Assembly (NCBI RefSeq): GCF_965221685.1
Contig: NZ_OZ244907.1
Strand: one strand, 5' to 3'
DNA from: Palauibacter sp022826685
GTDB taxonomy: Bacteria; Gemmatimonadota; Gemmatimonadetes; Palauibacterales; Palauibacteraceae
Length of the DNA stretch: 64,000 bases
Shown here: positions 35,349 to 43,511 of the stretch, piece by piece
Position numbering within the stretch: position 1 is the first letter of the stretch
How the letters are laid out: every line of letters starts with the position of its first letter
Translations under genes and position numbers: made by a program
Notes under the pieces: model-generated
Told to the model about the DNA's origin: nothing
What the model saw: the letters and a program-made list of their open reading frames with translations, nothing else
Database searches by the model: none

Positions 35349-36683
35349 ATGGAAGCCGTGGGGGATGGGGAGGCGCGTATGACCGCTCGTGCATGCGGCG
35401 GCATGGGGTTCCTTTCGACGGTCACCGAAGGGATCGCGGTCGCCTTCGACTCGATCGGCGCCAACAAGGTTCGGAGCGGCCTCACGATCCTGGGCGTCAC
35501 CATCGGCGTCCTCGTCGTCATGGTGATGGCCGCCGCGATCACCGGCATCAACAAAAGCTTCGAAGATGCGATGTCTCCGAACGGCATCGCGACGTTCTAC
35601 GTGGCGCATTGGGACTTCACGTCGGCGGGCTTCGGTGGCGGTCCTCTGAGCGAGGAGGAGCCGGACCTGTTCCGGAACAAGCCGCTCGATCCGCGGTGGG
35701 CCCGGGACCTCGGACGCATCCCGGGCATCCGGAGCGCCTCCCCGTTCGTCGAACTGACCGGCGATTTCGGTCCGGGGGCCTTCGAGGCGAGCGTCGGATC
35801 GGACCGTGTCGAGATCTCGTTCTACGGCGTCGGCGCCGACTACCTCGAGATCTACAGCGGCGACATCATCTCCGGTCGCTGGTTCACGCACCCCGAGGCC
35901 GAGCGGCGGGCGCCCGTCGCCGTGATCGATTCCACCGTGGCCTTCGACCTGTTCGGGTCACTCGATCCGCTCGGCCGCGAGATCCGGATCGGGGAGGGCG
36001 GCCAGGGAGCGATGTTCCGCGTGATCGGCGTGTATCGCGTACCGGCCAACCTGTTCGCCGGCCTCGCGTCGCACTTCGTGTGGGTGCCGTTCGCGAGCGC
36101 GGACAAGTTGCTGCCCGTCTGGGACCGGGCCGTCAGCATCATCGTGCGGCCGGAGCCCGAAGCCGACCTTCAGACGGCGCTCGACGCGACGCACGCGCGG
36201 ATGCGGCAGCTCCGTCGACTCGAGCCGAGCGAGGAGGACGACTTCGCGGTGCTGAGCCAGGATCAGCTGCTGAATCTCTGGGGCCAGCTCACGAACGTGC
36301 TGTTTGCGGCGATGCTCGGGCTGTCGAGCATCGGTCTCATGGTGGGAGGCGTGGGGGTCATCGGCATCATGATGATCTCCGTCACCGAGCGGACGCGGGA
36401 GATCGGGTTGCGGAAGGCGATGGGCGGGCGGCGGCGGGACATCATGTGGCAGTTTCTGGTCGAAGCGGCCACGCTCACGCTGCTCGGCGGAGCAACCGGG
36501 ATGCTGCTGGGCGGCGCGATCGTGTGGGCCGTGAACGGATTGACGCCGCTGCCCGCGGTCGTGCCGCTGTGGTCCATCGTGGCGGCTCTTGCGGCATCGG
36601 TGCTCACCGGGATCGGTTTCGGGCTCTACCCCGCCTCGCGAGCCGCGGGGCTGGATCCGATCGAGGCGTTGCGCTACGAGTAG
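35349..36683 (+). CDS. MacB-like ABC permease 3 (FtsX domain), tandem paralogue
   Basis: This 444-residue copy starts at ATG 35349; an ATG at 35379 (MTARACGG) is also possible. First TM, periplasmic MacB_PCD and FtsX domains match permease 2, with the same GIGFGLYPASRAAGLDPIEALRYE end. The periplasmic part has an insertion around GDFGPGAFEASVG. The two genes probably arose by tandem duplication of about 1.3 kb. Two permeases may pair as a heterodimer on the shared ATPase. Confidence 0.92.
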   Translation: MEAVGDGEARMTARACGGMGFLSTVTEGIAVAFDSIGANKVRSGLTILGVTIGVLVVMVMAAAITGINKSFEDAMSPNGIATFYVAHWDFTSAGFGGGPLSEEEPDLFRNKPLDPRWARDLGRIPGIRSASPFVELTGDFGPGAFEASVGSDRVEISFYGVGADYLEIYSGDIISGRWFTHPEAERRAPVAVIDSTVAFDLFGSLDPLGREIRIGEGGQGAMFRVIGVYRVPANLFAGLASHFVWVPFASADKLLPVWDRAVSIIVRPEPEADLQTALDATHARMRQLRRLEPSEEDDFAVLSQDQLLNLWGQLTNVLFAAMLGLSSIGLMVGGVGVIGIMMISVTERTREIGLRKAMGGRRRDIMWQFLVEAATLTLLGGATGMLLGGAIVWAVNGLTPLPAVVPLWSIVAALAASVLTGIGFGLYPASRAAGLDPIEALRYE

Positions 36684-36713
36684 GCGACCGAAAGGCGAGC
36701 GGCTGACCGCCCG

Positions 36714-37439
36714 ATGACCGAACAACCGCTGGACCTCCTTGCCATCGCGGCGCATCCGGACGATGCCGAGCTCACCTGCGGCGGGACGCTGGCGCGCGCG
36801 GCGGAACAGGGGTACCGGACCGGGATCCTCGACCTGACGCGGGGCGAGATGGCCTCGCGCGGGACTCCCGAGTTGCGGGCGGAGGAGGCGGACCGGGCGG
36901 CAGCGGCGCTCGGCGTTGGGGTCCGGGTCAACGCCGGGCTCCCGGATGCGCGGCTGGAGAACTCGCAGGAGGCGCGGCGGGTCGTCGTGGGGCACCTCCG
37001 GGACCTGGGACCGGCGACCGTGATCCTGCCGTATCCGCGCGGCCGCCATCCCGATCACCGGGTCGCCTCGGCACTCGCCCGCGATGCCTGTTTCCTCGCC
37101 GGACTGCGAGAGTACGACGGCGGACCGGGCCGGCGGCCGGAGAAGATCCTCTACGCGATGGCGTACCGCGAGGACGCGGTGAAGCCGACCTTCGTCGTCC
37201 CGCTCACGGAAGAGCAGTTCCAGCGCAAGGTCGAGGCGGTGCGGTGCTACGCGTCACAGTTCGAGGGCTCGACCGCGGCGGGAGAGATCTTCCCCACCGG
37301 ACAGCCGCTCGTCGAACGCGTCGAGACCGCGTCGCGGCACTACGGCTCGCTGATCCGCGCACCGCACGGGGAACCGTTCCATACGGACGAGACGATGCGC
37401 GTGAGCGATGTCACACGCCTCGGAGTCCGCTCGTTGTAA
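36714..37439 (+). CDS. bshB1: BshB1-type bacillithiol biosynthesis deacetylase / PIG-L family
   Basis: This 241-residue LmbE/PIG-L zinc deacetylase shows AAHPDDAELTCGGTL, LDLTRGEMASRGTPE and GRHPDHRVASAL, the metal-binding set. The RGEMASRGT stretch after the zinc motif is a BshB1 trait. BshB1 converts GlcNAc-malate to GlcN-malate in bacillithiol synthesis. bshA and bshC are not in the window, so thiol production is inferred. It follows permease 3 by 30 bp, but may have its own promoter. Confidence 0.85.
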   Translation: MTEQPLDLLAIAAHPDDAELTCGGTLARAAEQGYRTGILDLTRGEMASRGTPELRAEEADRAAAALGVGVRVNAGLPDARLENSQEARRVVVGHLRDLGPATVILPYPRGRHPDHRVASALARDACFLAGLREYDGGPGRRPEKILYAMAYREDAVKPTFVVPLTEEQFQRKVEAVRCYASQFEGSTAAGEIFPTGQPLVERVETASRHYGSLIRAPHGEPFHTDETMRVSDVTRLGVRSL

Positions 37440-37480
37440 GAAGGCGCCCGCTGCACGAAGGCGCCCGCTACAAGGAGGCG
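37440..37480. repeat. Direct repeats in the convergent bshB1/HIRAN gap
   Basis: GAAGGCGCCCGCT occurs at 37440 and 37457 (17-bp period), with a degenerate third copy near 37472. The gap 37440-37489 holds nothing else recognisable. Confidence 0.6.
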
Positions 37481-37489
37481 CCGGGGCCG

Positions 37490-37924
37490 TCAGCCGCAGC
37501 GAACCTCGACGAGGAGACGCTTCCAGCTCGGGACCGACTCCGCGCCCACCTTGATCACCTGCACGCGTGCCGCGCCGCCGCGCCGCATCCAGGGGGCGAG
37601 CCAGGCGCCGATCTCCCTCGGGAGGTGGCCGACCGGGTCGCCATCGCGGATGTGGACCCAGACGTCGTCGGGTTCGCCTCCGGGCGGGTCGGGGATGAGG
37701 AGGAGTTCCTCCTGCGGACTTACCGTGTCGAGGTGGCGGGCGCGGTCTTCGAAAGCGAGTCCGTGTACGGTGGTGCGGAACACCGGGGCCCCGAGCGGTG
37801 GTATGCTCTGCTCGTCGGACGTGGGCCCTGTGGGGCTTGGCGCCGGGGGGGTCGGCCCCGGCGCGGAACGTGGTGGCTCCATGTACTCCATCCCGAGTTG
37901 CGGCGTCGTTTGAAGCTTCGACAC
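37490..37924 (-). CDS. Small HIRAN-domain protein
   Basis: This protein of up to 144 residues starts at GTG 37924, with an in-frame ATG at 37891 also possible. The first 45 residues are Pro/Thr/Gly-rich. Residues about 50-142 fit the HIRAN fold: HGLAFEDRARHLDTVSP, ELLLIPDPP, DDVWVHIRDGDPVGHLPREIGAWLAP, ending in VQVIKVG and RLLVEVRC. HIRAN domains bind 3'-OH DNA ends or damaged nucleic acid in SWI2/SNF2 proteins; small stand-alone ones are of unknown role. It converges with bshB1 and diverges from the cysteine desulfurase gene. Confidence 0.72.
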   Translation of the reverse strand: MSKLQTTPQLGMEYMEPPRSAPGPTPPAPSPTGPTSDEQSIPPLGAPVFRTTVHGLAFEDRARHLDTVSPQEELLLIPDPPGGEPDDVWVHIRDGDPVGHLPREIGAWLAPWMRRGGAARVQVIKVGAESVPSWKRLLVEVRCG

Positions 37925-37970
37925 AATAGACGCTCTCTGCTCGACGGGCGAATCCGGACCGAAAAAGACG

Positions 37971-39143
37971 ATGACACAGCGGGACGAAGAGAGACTTTAC
38001 CTCGACTACGCGGCGACCTGGCCCATGCGGCCGGAGGTATGGGAGGCGATGGGGGCGGAGCTGCGGCACGGCTTCAATCCCGCGAGCGCGCATGCCCCGG
38101 GACGGCGGGCCCATCGCTGCCTCGAGGTCGCACGCGGGCGGATCGCGGATCTGCTCGGGTGCGCGCGGTCATCGATCTACTTCACGGGCGGCGGCACGCA
38201 GTCCGACAACCTCGCGATCCTCGGCTTCGTCCGGTCGAATCCGGGGCGGAGCCCGCGCGTGTTCGTGTCCGAGATCGAGCACAAGGCATGCCTCGAGGCG
38301 GGGGACCGCGGCGCGGTGGAGGGAGCCCGCGTGTCGCGGATTCCCGTGGACGGGTCGGGGACGATCGACCTCGGATGGCTGCGGCGGGAACTCGCGGCGG
38401 ACCGGGACGCGCCGACGCTGATTTCGGTGATGTGGGCGAACAACGAGATCGGCACGGTCCAGGCGATGGGGGAGATCGTGGAGCTGGGCCACGAGTACGG
38501 GGCGCTCGTGCACACGGATGCCGTGCAGGCCCTGGGGAAGGTGGACTGCGATCTGGAGCGGACGCCGGTCGATCTCCTCTCGGCTACGGCGCACAAGCTC
38601 GGCGGGCCCGTGGGGATCGGCCTCCTCTACCTGCGCCCGGGGGTGACGCTGGAGCCGCTGAGCTACGGGGGCGGCCAGGAACGGTCCATGTGGCCGGGCA
38701 CGCAGAACCCGATCGGCGCGACGGGTTTCGCGGCCGCACTCGCGCTCGCGCTCGAGGACCGCGAGGCAGAGGTCGCACGCTGGACCGCGCTGCGCGATCA
38801 CCTCGAGGCGCGGATCCGCGCGGAGATCCCGGACGCCCGGATCCATGCCGGCGACGCGCCGCTGCGGATGCCGAATCTCGTCAGCATCGGGATCCCGGGG
38901 TGTGACAGCGGAGCCGTGCTCGTCTCCCTCGACTTCGAGGGGATCGCGGCCTCGGGCGGATCGGCCTGCGGCTCCGATTCCAGCGTCGGCTCCGACGTGC
39001 TGGACGCGATCGGAATCACCAGCGACGTCCCGTACGCGGCCGTGCGCTTCAGCTTCGGCCACGACACGTCCCGGGCGGACGTCGATGCGGCGGCGGACGC
39101 GCTTGCGCGGGTGGCGGCGCGGGTCGTCGCCCTCACGGCCTGA
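37971..39143 (+). CDS. Cysteine desulfurase (IscS/NifS family)
   Basis: This 390-residue PLP enzyme draws sulfur from cysteine onto its own Cys for Fe-S clusters and tRNA thiolation. The PLP lysine is in SATAHKLGGPVG (about K209), the PLP-contact ANNEIGTVQ at about 156, and the persulfide Cys in SGGSACGSDSSVGS (about C333). The short active-site loop points to IscS/NifS class I. It lies directly before mnmA (13 bp), which uses the sulfur, so a tRNA-thiolation role is the best inference. iscU and the suf genes are absent. Confidence 0.92.
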   Translation: MTQRDEERLYLDYAATWPMRPEVWEAMGAELRHGFNPASAHAPGRRAHRCLEVARGRIADLLGCARSSIYFTGGGTQSDNLAILGFVRSNPGRSPRVFVSEIEHKACLEAGDRGAVEGARVSRIPVDGSGTIDLGWLRRELAADRDAPTLISVMWANNEIGTVQAMGEIVELGHEYGALVHTDAVQALGKVDCDLERTPVDLLSATAHKLGGPVGIGLLYLRPGVTLEPLSYGGGQERSMWPGTQNPIGATGFAAALALALEDREAEVARWTALRDHLEARIRAEIPDARIHAGDAPLRMPNLVSIGIPGCDSGAVLVSLDFEGIAASGGSACGSDSSVGSDVLDAIGITSDVPYAAVRFSFGHDTSRADVDAAADALARVAARVVALTA

Positions 39144-39156
39144 GCGCTCCCACCCC

Positions 39157-40254
39157 ATGATCGCCCCGAGCCGCCTCGCGGACTCCGTGCTCGTCGCCAT
39201 GTCCGGCGGCGTGGACTCGTCGCTCACCGCGGCGCTGCTGGCGCGCGCGGGCCGACCGATCATCGGCGTGACGATGAAGACCTTCTGCTACACCGGCAGC
39301 GAGGGCCCGACACGCACCTGCTGCGGCCTCGACGGGATCGCCGACGCCAAGTCCGTCGCCGCCCAGCTCGACATGCCGCACCACGTGTTCGACGTGGAGG
39401 AGGACTTCACGCGCGACGTGATCGACGATTTCGTGTCGGAGTATGCGGCCGGCCGCACGCCGATCCCGTGCGTCCGCTGCAACAGCTTCACGAAGTTCCG
39501 GGACCTCCTCGTGCGGGCGGACGCGCTGGACTGCCGCTGGCTGGCGACGGGGCACTACGCGCGCGTGGTCCGACCCCGCTCCGGCCCTCCGGAACTCCAC
39601 CTTGGCGCGGATGACCACAAGGACCAGACGTACTTCCTGTGGGGGATGCCCCGCGAGGCGCTCGACCGTCTGCTCCTGCCGGTCGGCGAGCTGACGAAGC
39701 CACAGGTGCGCGCGGAGGCGCGGCGGCTCGGCCTCGACACGGCGGACAAGCCGGAGTCGTTCGAGATCTGCTTCGTTCCCGACAACGACTACGCCGGGGT
39801 CCTGCGCCGGTACCTGCCGGAGGACCACCCCGCCCTCTCACCCGGCGCCATCCGGTTCGAGGACGGCTCCGACGCGGGCGAGCACCCGGGCTACGCACAC
39901 TACACCGTGGGACAGCGGAAGGGGCTCCCGGGCGGCCTTCCCGAACCGATGTTCGTGCTCGAGATCCGGCCGGAGTCGCGCGACGTCATCATCGGGCCGC
40001 GGGCCTCCCTGGCCCGCTCGCGCATCGGCGCCGAGGGTGCGAACTGGCTGGCCGAGCCTCCCGACGGGGGCGAGCGCATCGGAGTGCGGATCCGGCATGG
40101 GGCCGCGATCGTCGACGCGGAGGTCATCGAGGCGACGCCGACCGGCTTCTCGCTGGAACTGCCCGTGCCGCAGTCGGCCATCACGCCGGGCCAGAGCGCC
40201 GTCCTCTACCGGGACGATCTCGTCCTCGGCGGCGGCGTTATCGTCTCGAACTGA
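39157..40254 (+). CDS. mnmA: tRNA-specific 2-thiouridylase MnmA
   Basis: This 365-residue enzyme thiolates U34 of tRNA-Lys, -Glu and -Gln. The PP-loop MSGGVDSS is at about residues 15-22. The catalytic pair is PCVRCN (C105/C108) and ESFEICFVPD (about C205). GHYARV and HYTVGQRKGL motifs are present. I chose the ATG at 39157; the upstream frame is the desulfurase gene in another frame. It uses the adjacent cysteine desulfurase product. It converges with dnaJ. Confidence 0.95.
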   Translation: MIAPSRLADSVLVAMSGGVDSSLTAALLARAGRPIIGVTMKTFCYTGSEGPTRTCCGLDGIADAKSVAAQLDMPHHVFDVEEDFTRDVIDDFVSEYAAGRTPIPCVRCNSFTKFRDLLVRADALDCRWLATGHYARVVRPRSGPPELHLGADDHKDQTYFLWGMPREALDRLLLPVGELTKPQVRAEARRLGLDTADKPESFEICFVPDNDYAGVLRRYLPEDHPALSPGAIRFEDGSDAGEHPGYAHYTVGQRKGLPGGLPEPMFVLEIRPESRDVIIGPRASLARSRIGAEGANWLAEPPDGGERIGVRIRHGAAIVDAEVIEATPTGFSLELPVPQSAITPGQSAVLYRDDLVLGGGVIVSN

Positions 40255-40261
40255 CGGCCGG

Positions 40262-40276
40262 CGCCAGGCGCTGGCG
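40262..40276. terminator. Hairpin between convergent mnmA and dnaJ
   Basis: CGCCAG-GCG-CTGGCG forms a six-bp stem in the 41-bp gap between the two stops. It is flanked by two copies of CGGCCGGCGCC (40255 and 40275). There is no U-run, so termination is only possible, in either direction. Confidence 0.35.
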
Positions 40277-40295
40277 GCCGGCGCCGGGGCGCGGG

Positions 40296-41396
40296 TCAGT
40301 AGGAGAGGCCCTCCTGTTTCGCGAGATCCTGGACCGTCTTCAGGCCCTCGCCGGAGAGGTCGGGCGTTTCCACGACGACCTTGACGAGCTGGTCGCCCCG
40401 GTTGTCGCCGCGCCGGATGCCCTGGCCCCTTATCCGGAACGTGGTGCCGCTCTGCGTGCCCGGCGGGATTCTGAGCACGACCTTGTTCCCGCCGATCGTC
40501 CTCACCTTCACCTTCGAGCCGAGGATCGCCTGCGCCACGTTGATCGGCACTTCGCAGGCGAGGTCGAGCCCGTCGCGGGTGAAGAAGCGGTCGGGGTCGA
40601 CCTGGAACTTGATGATGAGGTCGCCTGCGGGGCCGCCGCCCGGACCGCGTTCGCCCTTGCCGGAGATGCGGACGCGCGAGCCGCTCTCGACCCCCGCGGG
40701 CACCTTGACGCTGAGCTTGCGCCGCGTGTTCACCTGGCCGCGCCCGGAACAGCTCGAGCACGGCGTCTCCGGCACCATGCCTCGGCGCATGCACACCGGG
40801 CACGGGCGCGTGACGGAGAACCCGCCCTGCCCGAACGTGACCTCGCCCTTGCCATCGCACTCGGCGCAGCGTACCAGCGACGTGCCGGGAGCGGCGCCAT
40901 CCCCGTCGCACGTCGCGCACTCCTCGTTGATCGGCACCGTGACCGCGACCCGGCCGCCCCGCGCCGCCGTGCGGAGCGGCACCGTGACCAGGTATTCGAC
41001 GTTGCGGCCCCGCTTCGGCCCCTTGCTCTCCGGCTTCGCCTTCTTCCCGAAATCGAAGATCGAGGAGAAGATGCCCCCGATGCCGCCCAGGTCGGACAGA
41101 TCCTCGAACTTGAAGTTGCCCGCGCCACCGGGGGCTCCGCCCGGCTGGCCGGGCCCGAACGCGCCGAGGCCGCCGTACTTCCGCACGCGGTCGTACTTCT
41201 TGCGCTTGTCGGGGTCGGAGAGGACGCCGTGCGCCTCCGACACCTCCTTGAACTTCTCCGTCGACTTCGGATCGCCCGCGTTCGCGTCCGGGTGGTGCTC
41301 CTTCGCGAGCTTCCGGTAGGCCTTCCGGATCTCGTCCTCGCTCGCGTTCTCCGCGACCCCGAGAATCTTGTAGTAGTCCTTCGCCTGCGTCGCCAT
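40296..41396 (-). CDS. dnaJ: Chaperone DnaJ
   Basis: This 366-residue co-chaperone stimulates DnaK. The J domain (residues 1-70) contains HPD at about 35-37. A Gly/Pro/Phe linker (GGLGAFGPGQPGGAPGG) follows, then four CxxCxGxG-type zinc repeats (CATCDGDG, CAECDGKG, CPVCMRRG, CSSCSGRG). The third is altered at its glycine positions. C-terminal substrate domains complete it. grpE lies 4 bp upstream. dnaK and hrcA are not in this window. Confidence 0.95.
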   Translation of the reverse strand: MATQAKDYYKILGVAENASEDEIRKAYRKLAKEHHPDANAGDPKSTEKFKEVSEAHGVLSDPDKRKKYDRVRKYGGLGAFGPGQPGGAPGGAGNFKFEDLSDLGGIGGIFSSIFDFGKKAKPESKGPKRGRNVEYLVTVPLRTAARGGRVAVTVPINEECATCDGDGAAPGTSLVRCAECDGKGEVTFGQGGFSVTRPCPVCMRRGMVPETPCSSCSGRGQVNTRRKLSVKVPAGVESGSRVRISGKGERGPGGGPAGDLIIKFQVDPDRFFTRDGLDLACEVPINVAQAILGSKVKVRTIGGNKVVLRIPPGTQSGTTFRIRGQGIRRGDNRGDQLVKVVVETPDLSGEGLKTVQDLAKQEGLSY

Positions 41397-41400
41397 CGGA

Positions 41401-42033
41401 TCAGGAAGCTTCCGCTTCGTGGCGGTAGACCGTGACGCGCGCGGGGCGGAGCAGCCGGTCGCCGAGCCGGTATCCGATGAGGACGACGTGCGACACGAGT
41501 TCGTCCTGCTCCGGGTCGTCCGTCGGGGTCATCATCAGCGCGTCGTGGAGGTTGGGATCGAAGCGCTCGCCGATGGGGTTCACCGGTTCCACGCCGTTGT
41601 CGGAGAGGACCTTCGCGAACTTCCGGGCCACGAGCCCGATCCCCTCGTGCAGGGCCTCGGTCGTCGTGCCCTCGAGCGGCGTATCGGCCACGCGCTGCAG
41701 GTCATCCATCGTTTCGAGCAGCTTGCCGGCGAGTTCCGCGCGCGCCCGCTCTCCAGCATCGCCCAACTCGCCTCTCGTCCGGCGCCGGAAGTTGTCGAAC
41801 TCCGCCGCGAGCCGGAGGTGGCGGTCCTGCAACGCCGCGAGTTCTCCCTCCGGTCCGAGATCCTCGGCGGACGCGGGCGGACCGACCTCGTCCACGTGCC
41901 CGGGTGTTTCCGGAGCCTCTTCGGCCGCGTCCGGCTCAGGCGCATCCGGCTCGGCGGCGTCGCCGGCGTCCCCCGGAGCGGCATCCTCCGGCGCCGCGCT
42001 CTCCATCTCCTGCTCCAGATCCTTCGTTTCCAT
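41401..42033 (-). CDS. grpE: Nucleotide exchange factor GrpE
   Basis: This 210-residue protein has an acidic Ala/Pro/Glu-rich N-terminus (about residues 1-70) and a coiled coil (LAAEFDNFRRRTRGELGD). The beta domain contains GIGLVARKFAKVLSDNGVEPV, FDPNLHDALMM and VTYR-like VTVYRHE. It releases ADP from DnaK. I chose the ATG at 42033 with AAGGAC upstream. It abuts dnaJ. Confidence 0.95.
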   Translation of the reverse strand: METKDLEQEMESAAPEDAAPGDAGDAAEPDAPEPDAAEEAPETPGHVDEVGPPASAEDLGPEGELAALQDRHLRLAAEFDNFRRRTRGELGDAGERARAELAGKLLETMDDLQRVADTPLEGTTTEALHEGIGLVARKFAKVLSDNGVEPVNPIGERFDPNLHDALMMTPTDDPEQDELVSHVVLIGYRLGDRLLRPARVTVYRHEAEAS

Positions 42034-42056
42034 CGAATGTCCTTCGAATTTGCTCG

Positions 42057-42521
42057 TCAAAGCCGCGAATCCAGCCAGCGCATCGCCTCCAGTGCGGCCG
42101 CTTCCCGGATCTCGTCCCGGCTCCCCCCGAAGCGGTGGCACCGCGCGTCGCGGGAGGGGCCGTCGTGGGCGATCCACACCGTGCCCACGGGCTTGCCGGC
42201 GGATCCGCCCGAGGGCCCGGCGATTCCCGTGACGGCGAGGGACCAGGTGCTCTCCGCCACGCGCCGCGCCCCGGCGGCCATCTCCTCCGCGACCGCCCGC
42301 GAAACGGCGCCGTACCGGCGGAGCGACGCCTCCGACACCTTCAGCAGCTCCCTCTTGGCGTCGTCATCGTAGCTTATCAGCCCACCCCACAAAACCTTCG
42401 AAGCTCCGGGTACGGCGGTGAGGGCGGCGCCGATCAGGCCGCCCGTGCAACTCTCGGCGAGCACGAGGGTGTGACCCCTCTCGCGCAGGCCTTCGATGAG
42501 CGTCGCGGCGGCCTCGAACAG
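42057..42521 (-). CDS. CinA C-terminal-domain protein (PncC-type nicotinamide mononucleotide deamidase)
   Basis: The CinA_C domain is plain: LAESCTGGLIGAALTAVPGASKVLWGGLISYDD, then GIAGPSGGSAGKPVGTVWIA. PncC recycles NMN to nicotinic acid mononucleotide. The first canonical start, GTG at 42464, would cut off the helix before LAESCTGG. In-frame codons for AAATLIEGLRERGHTLV continue to a CTG at 42521, with an AAGGG-like site upstream, or an ATT at 42542. I use the CTG (154 aa). The gene follows pgsA closely. Confidence 0.85.
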   Translation of the reverse strand: MFEAAATLIEGLRERGHTLVLAESCTGGLIGAALTAVPGASKVLWGGLISYDDDAKRELLKVSEASLRRYGAVSRAVAEEMAAGARRVAESTWSLAVTGIAGPSGGSAGKPVGTVWIAHDGPSRDARCHRFGGSRDEIREAAALEAMRWLDSRL

Positions 42522-42534
42522 CGACGGACCGCCC

Positions 42535-43164
42535 TTACGAATGGCGACCCGCCATGACGCGCGAGAACATCCCCAGGTAGGTCACGGCGGAGGCCAGGGT
42601 GAGCAACACGGCGAGGGTGAGGAAGGTCGTGGTGAACCACCCGTGGAAGGCGGAGAACCACTGCCACGCCCAGCCGCCGGGGGCCACGAAGCCGGGCGTC
42701 AGGAACGCGACCCAGAGAATCGCGGAGCCGATGAAGATGTTCTGTGCGAGCGCCTTCCTCTTGCCCAGGATCTGCGCCGCGACGATCCGGCCGCGCCGCG
42801 CGGCGAAGGACCGGAGCAGCGTGATCAGCGCCTCGCGCCCCAGGAAGATGACGATGGCCCAGAGCGGAATGACGCGGAACAGGGGGAGAGAGGGGGTGCC
42901 CGCCTGCCCGAGATTGATGGTGTAGACGGGGATGAGGGCGGCGACGAGCAGCAGTTTGTCGGCCAGCGGGTCGACGATCTTGCCGAAGGAGGTCACCTCG
43001 CCGCGGGCCCGGGCCAGGTGTCCGTCCCACAGATCCGACAGCGCGGCGAGGACGAACACGACGAACGCGATCATGCGCGGCGCCGGCCGAGGCTGCAGGA
43101 GCAGCGCCGTCACGACGGGAGCCGCGAGGATCCGGCCCGTGGTAATCGTGTTCGGGAGATTCAG
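42535..43164 (-). CDS. pgsA: CDP-diacylglycerol-glycerol-3-phosphate phosphatidyltransferase
   Basis: This 209-residue membrane enzyme makes phosphatidylglycerol-phosphate. The CDP-alcohol transferase motif is complete: SDLWDGHLARARGEVTSFGKIVDPLADK (D-G-x2-A-R-x8-G-x3-D-x3-D). Several TM helices follow. The family begins MNLPN; here the CTG at 43164 gives that start, with a CTGA overlap of the upstream stop and GGAG eight bases before. An in-frame start at 43266 would overlap the upstream gene by over 100 bp. Confidence 0.93.
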   Translation of the reverse strand: MNLPNTITTGRILAAPVVTALLLQPRPAPRMIAFVVFVLAALSDLWDGHLARARGEVTSFGKIVDPLADKLLLVAALIPVYTINLGQAGTPSLPLFRVIPLWAIVIFLGREALITLLRSFAARRGRIVAAQILGKRKALAQNIFIGSAILWVAFLTPGFVAPGGWAWQWFSAFHGWFTTTFLTLAVLLTLASAVTYLGMFSRVMAGRHS

Positions 43165-43511
43165 TGTGGGTCTCCGCTCTCCAGGACCTCGTCGCTTGCG
43201 AGCACGCTCTCGAGACTCTCCAGGACCGCCGTCGCGCGCTTGCGGAGGAGCGGCCGCTCCTCCCATGCCAGATAATCTCTCAGCAGCGGCAGATCGTCCA
43301 CGGACGGGTGCGACTTCAGGTATCCGAGGGCCGCCAGGCGTCGGAGCGGGTGCGGACTGAACAGTTCGCGCCGGTGGCGGCGCATCTGGTCCCGCGCGAG
43401 ATAGATCCCGAGGCCGACGGCAGCGGCGGCGCCCAGCAGGGCCGCAGCCGCAATCTTCCAGCCCGTCGCGGAACGGCGGTCCGCATCCTCGTATTCGATT
43501 CGAGTCGTCAT
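43161..43511 (-). CDS. Membrane-anchored hypothetical protein with HEAT-like region
   Basis: This 116-residue protein has one TM helix (about residues 19-40, IAAAALLGAAAAVGLGIYLA). A basic stretch (RRHRRE) and an alpha-helical HEAT-repeat-like part follow (RRLAALGYLKSHPSVDDLPLLRDYLAWEERPLLRKRA). I recognise no family. It overlaps recR by 4 bp (ATGA) and pgsA by 4 bp (CTGA), so it is translationally linked with both. Confidence 0.75.
   Translation of the reverse strand: MTTRIEYEDADRRSATGWKIAAAALLGAAAAVGLGIYLARDQMRRHRRELFSPHPLRRLAALGYLKSHPSVDDLPLLRDYLAWEERPLLRKRATAVLESLESVLASDEVLESGDPH

Noticed and set aside
42034..42056. CIRCE heat-shock operator before grpE
   Set aside because: The gap is 23 bp and has no TTAGCACTC-type inverted repeat; hrcA is absent.
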